From Deltaproteobacteria bacterium (GTDB lineage: Bacteria; Desulfobacterota; Desulfobaccia; Desulfobaccales; 0-14-0-80-60-11): a stretch of 7,118 bases of DNA. The number at the start of each line of letters is the position of its first letter. Within the stretch, counting starts at the first letter, position 1. The stretch is from the NCBI GenBank assembly GCA_019308625.1, contig JAFDHU010000135.1, forward strand, positions 1 through 7,118. The letters run 5' to 3'. The notes under the pieces are model-generated. The model had not been told where the DNA came from. It was given only the letters and a program-made list of their open reading frames with translations, and ran no database searches. The translations under genes were made by a program, and so were the position numbers. Shown here piece by piece: positions 6,715 to 7,118 of the stretch.

Positions 6715-7118
6715 ATGGAACAGATTAAATGCCCTGGTCAGGATACCCGCCACTGGAAGCCCGGAGACATCTTCACCGTGGAGTGTCCCAAGTGCGGGGC
6801 GGAAATCGAGTTTTTTAAGGACGACACCCGGCGGCGCTGCGCCTGGTGCGGCCACCTGTTTTACAATCCCAAAATTGAGCTGGGCTGCGCCGAGTGGTGT
6901 CAGTACGCCGAGAAGTGCGTGCCGGAGCTGGTCAAGGAAAAGAAGGCCATGCAGACCTTCCGGGAACTGCTTCTGGAACGGGTGAAAGGTCTGCTGGCCG
7001 GCGATGCCCCGGCGCAGGAGCGCCTGGAGCGGGCTGTCAAGTACGCCGGAGAGCTTCTCCGGGCTGAAGGCGGCGACCCCAAAGTGGTGTTCGCCTCGGT
7101 GATTCTTAAGCCGGTGAG
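6715..7118 (+). CDS. Zinc-ribbon protein, 3' end outside window (possible HD-domain family)
   Basis: The frame is open from an ATG at 6715 to the last base, giving 134 residues without a stop. The ribosome-binding site GAGG (6705-6708) overlaps the TGA of the ferredoxin gene, so translation is probably coupled. Residues 1-70 are cysteine-rich: C6, then a zinc ribbon CPKC (24-27) paired with CAWC (42-45), then C58-x3-C62-x5-C68, which could hold a second metal or Fe-S centre. A charged helical region follows, ending in AEGGDPKVVFASVI. I recall proteins with this N-terminus in sulfate reducers that continue into an HD phosphohydrolase domain. Where those would show an LHD motif, this sequence reads LKPV, so the HD assignment is unproven. 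The pairing with the ferredoxin suggests a shared redox or stress role. Confidence 0.7.
   Translation, partial: MEQIKCPGQDTRHWKPGDIFTVECPKCGAEIEFFKDDTRRRCAWCGHLFYNPKIELGCAEWCQYAEKCVPELVKEKKAMQTFRELLLERVKGLLAGDAPAQERLERAVKYAGELLRAEGGDPKVVFASVILKPV

Overview
This is a GC-rich, densely coding bacterial window. The gene content (an HcpR-regulon-type ferredoxin gene, a LutA/YkgE-type Fe-S protein, an NtrC-family regulator and a membrane-embedded spermidine-synthase-like protein) best fits an anaerobic Desulfobacterota/deltaproteobacterial genome, perhaps a sulfate reducer or syntroph. That assignment is inferred from family resemblance recalled from memory, not from a database search.

Layout. Positions 1-249 (+) hold the C-terminal end of an unrecognised protein. 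It converges on a large minus-strand gene (363-2582) for a polytopic membrane protein with a central spermidine-synthase-like methyltransferase fold. Upstream of that on the same strand is a complete sigma-54-dependent response regulator (2719-4071). A plausible Rho-independent terminator (2631-2665) separates the two. The regulator has a near-consensus sigma-70 promoter at 4116-4144 in an AT-rich divergent region. On the other side of that region a plus-strand series begins: a duplicated-CCG-domain Fe-S oxidoreductase subunit (4215-4877), a secreted seven-repeat TPR protein (4964-5824), a ferredoxin with a Cys-rich C-terminal domain (5969-6706), and a zinc-ribbon protein that runs off the window end (6715-7118).

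How the parts may work together. The ferredoxin and zinc-ribbon genes are 8 nt apart, and the stop codon of the first lies in the ribosome-binding site of the second, so they form a translationally coupled pair. Upstream of the ferredoxin is a 14-bp palindrome resembling the HcpR (CRP/FNR-family) operator. A TATATT -10 box lies where class II activation would need it, and there is no good -35. Together these suggest a nitrosative-stress or redox-controlled operon. The regulator probably acts elsewhere: no convincing sigma-54 promoter and no partner histidine kinase are visible here.

No tRNA, rRNA, CRISPR array, insertion sequence or phage gene was seen. No single feature is clearly an undescribed system. 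The most notable points are the HcpR-like promoter architecture, the shortened second CCG domain, the ferredoxin whose second cluster lacks a cysteine, and the synthase-like protein whose catalytic Asp is replaced by Asn.
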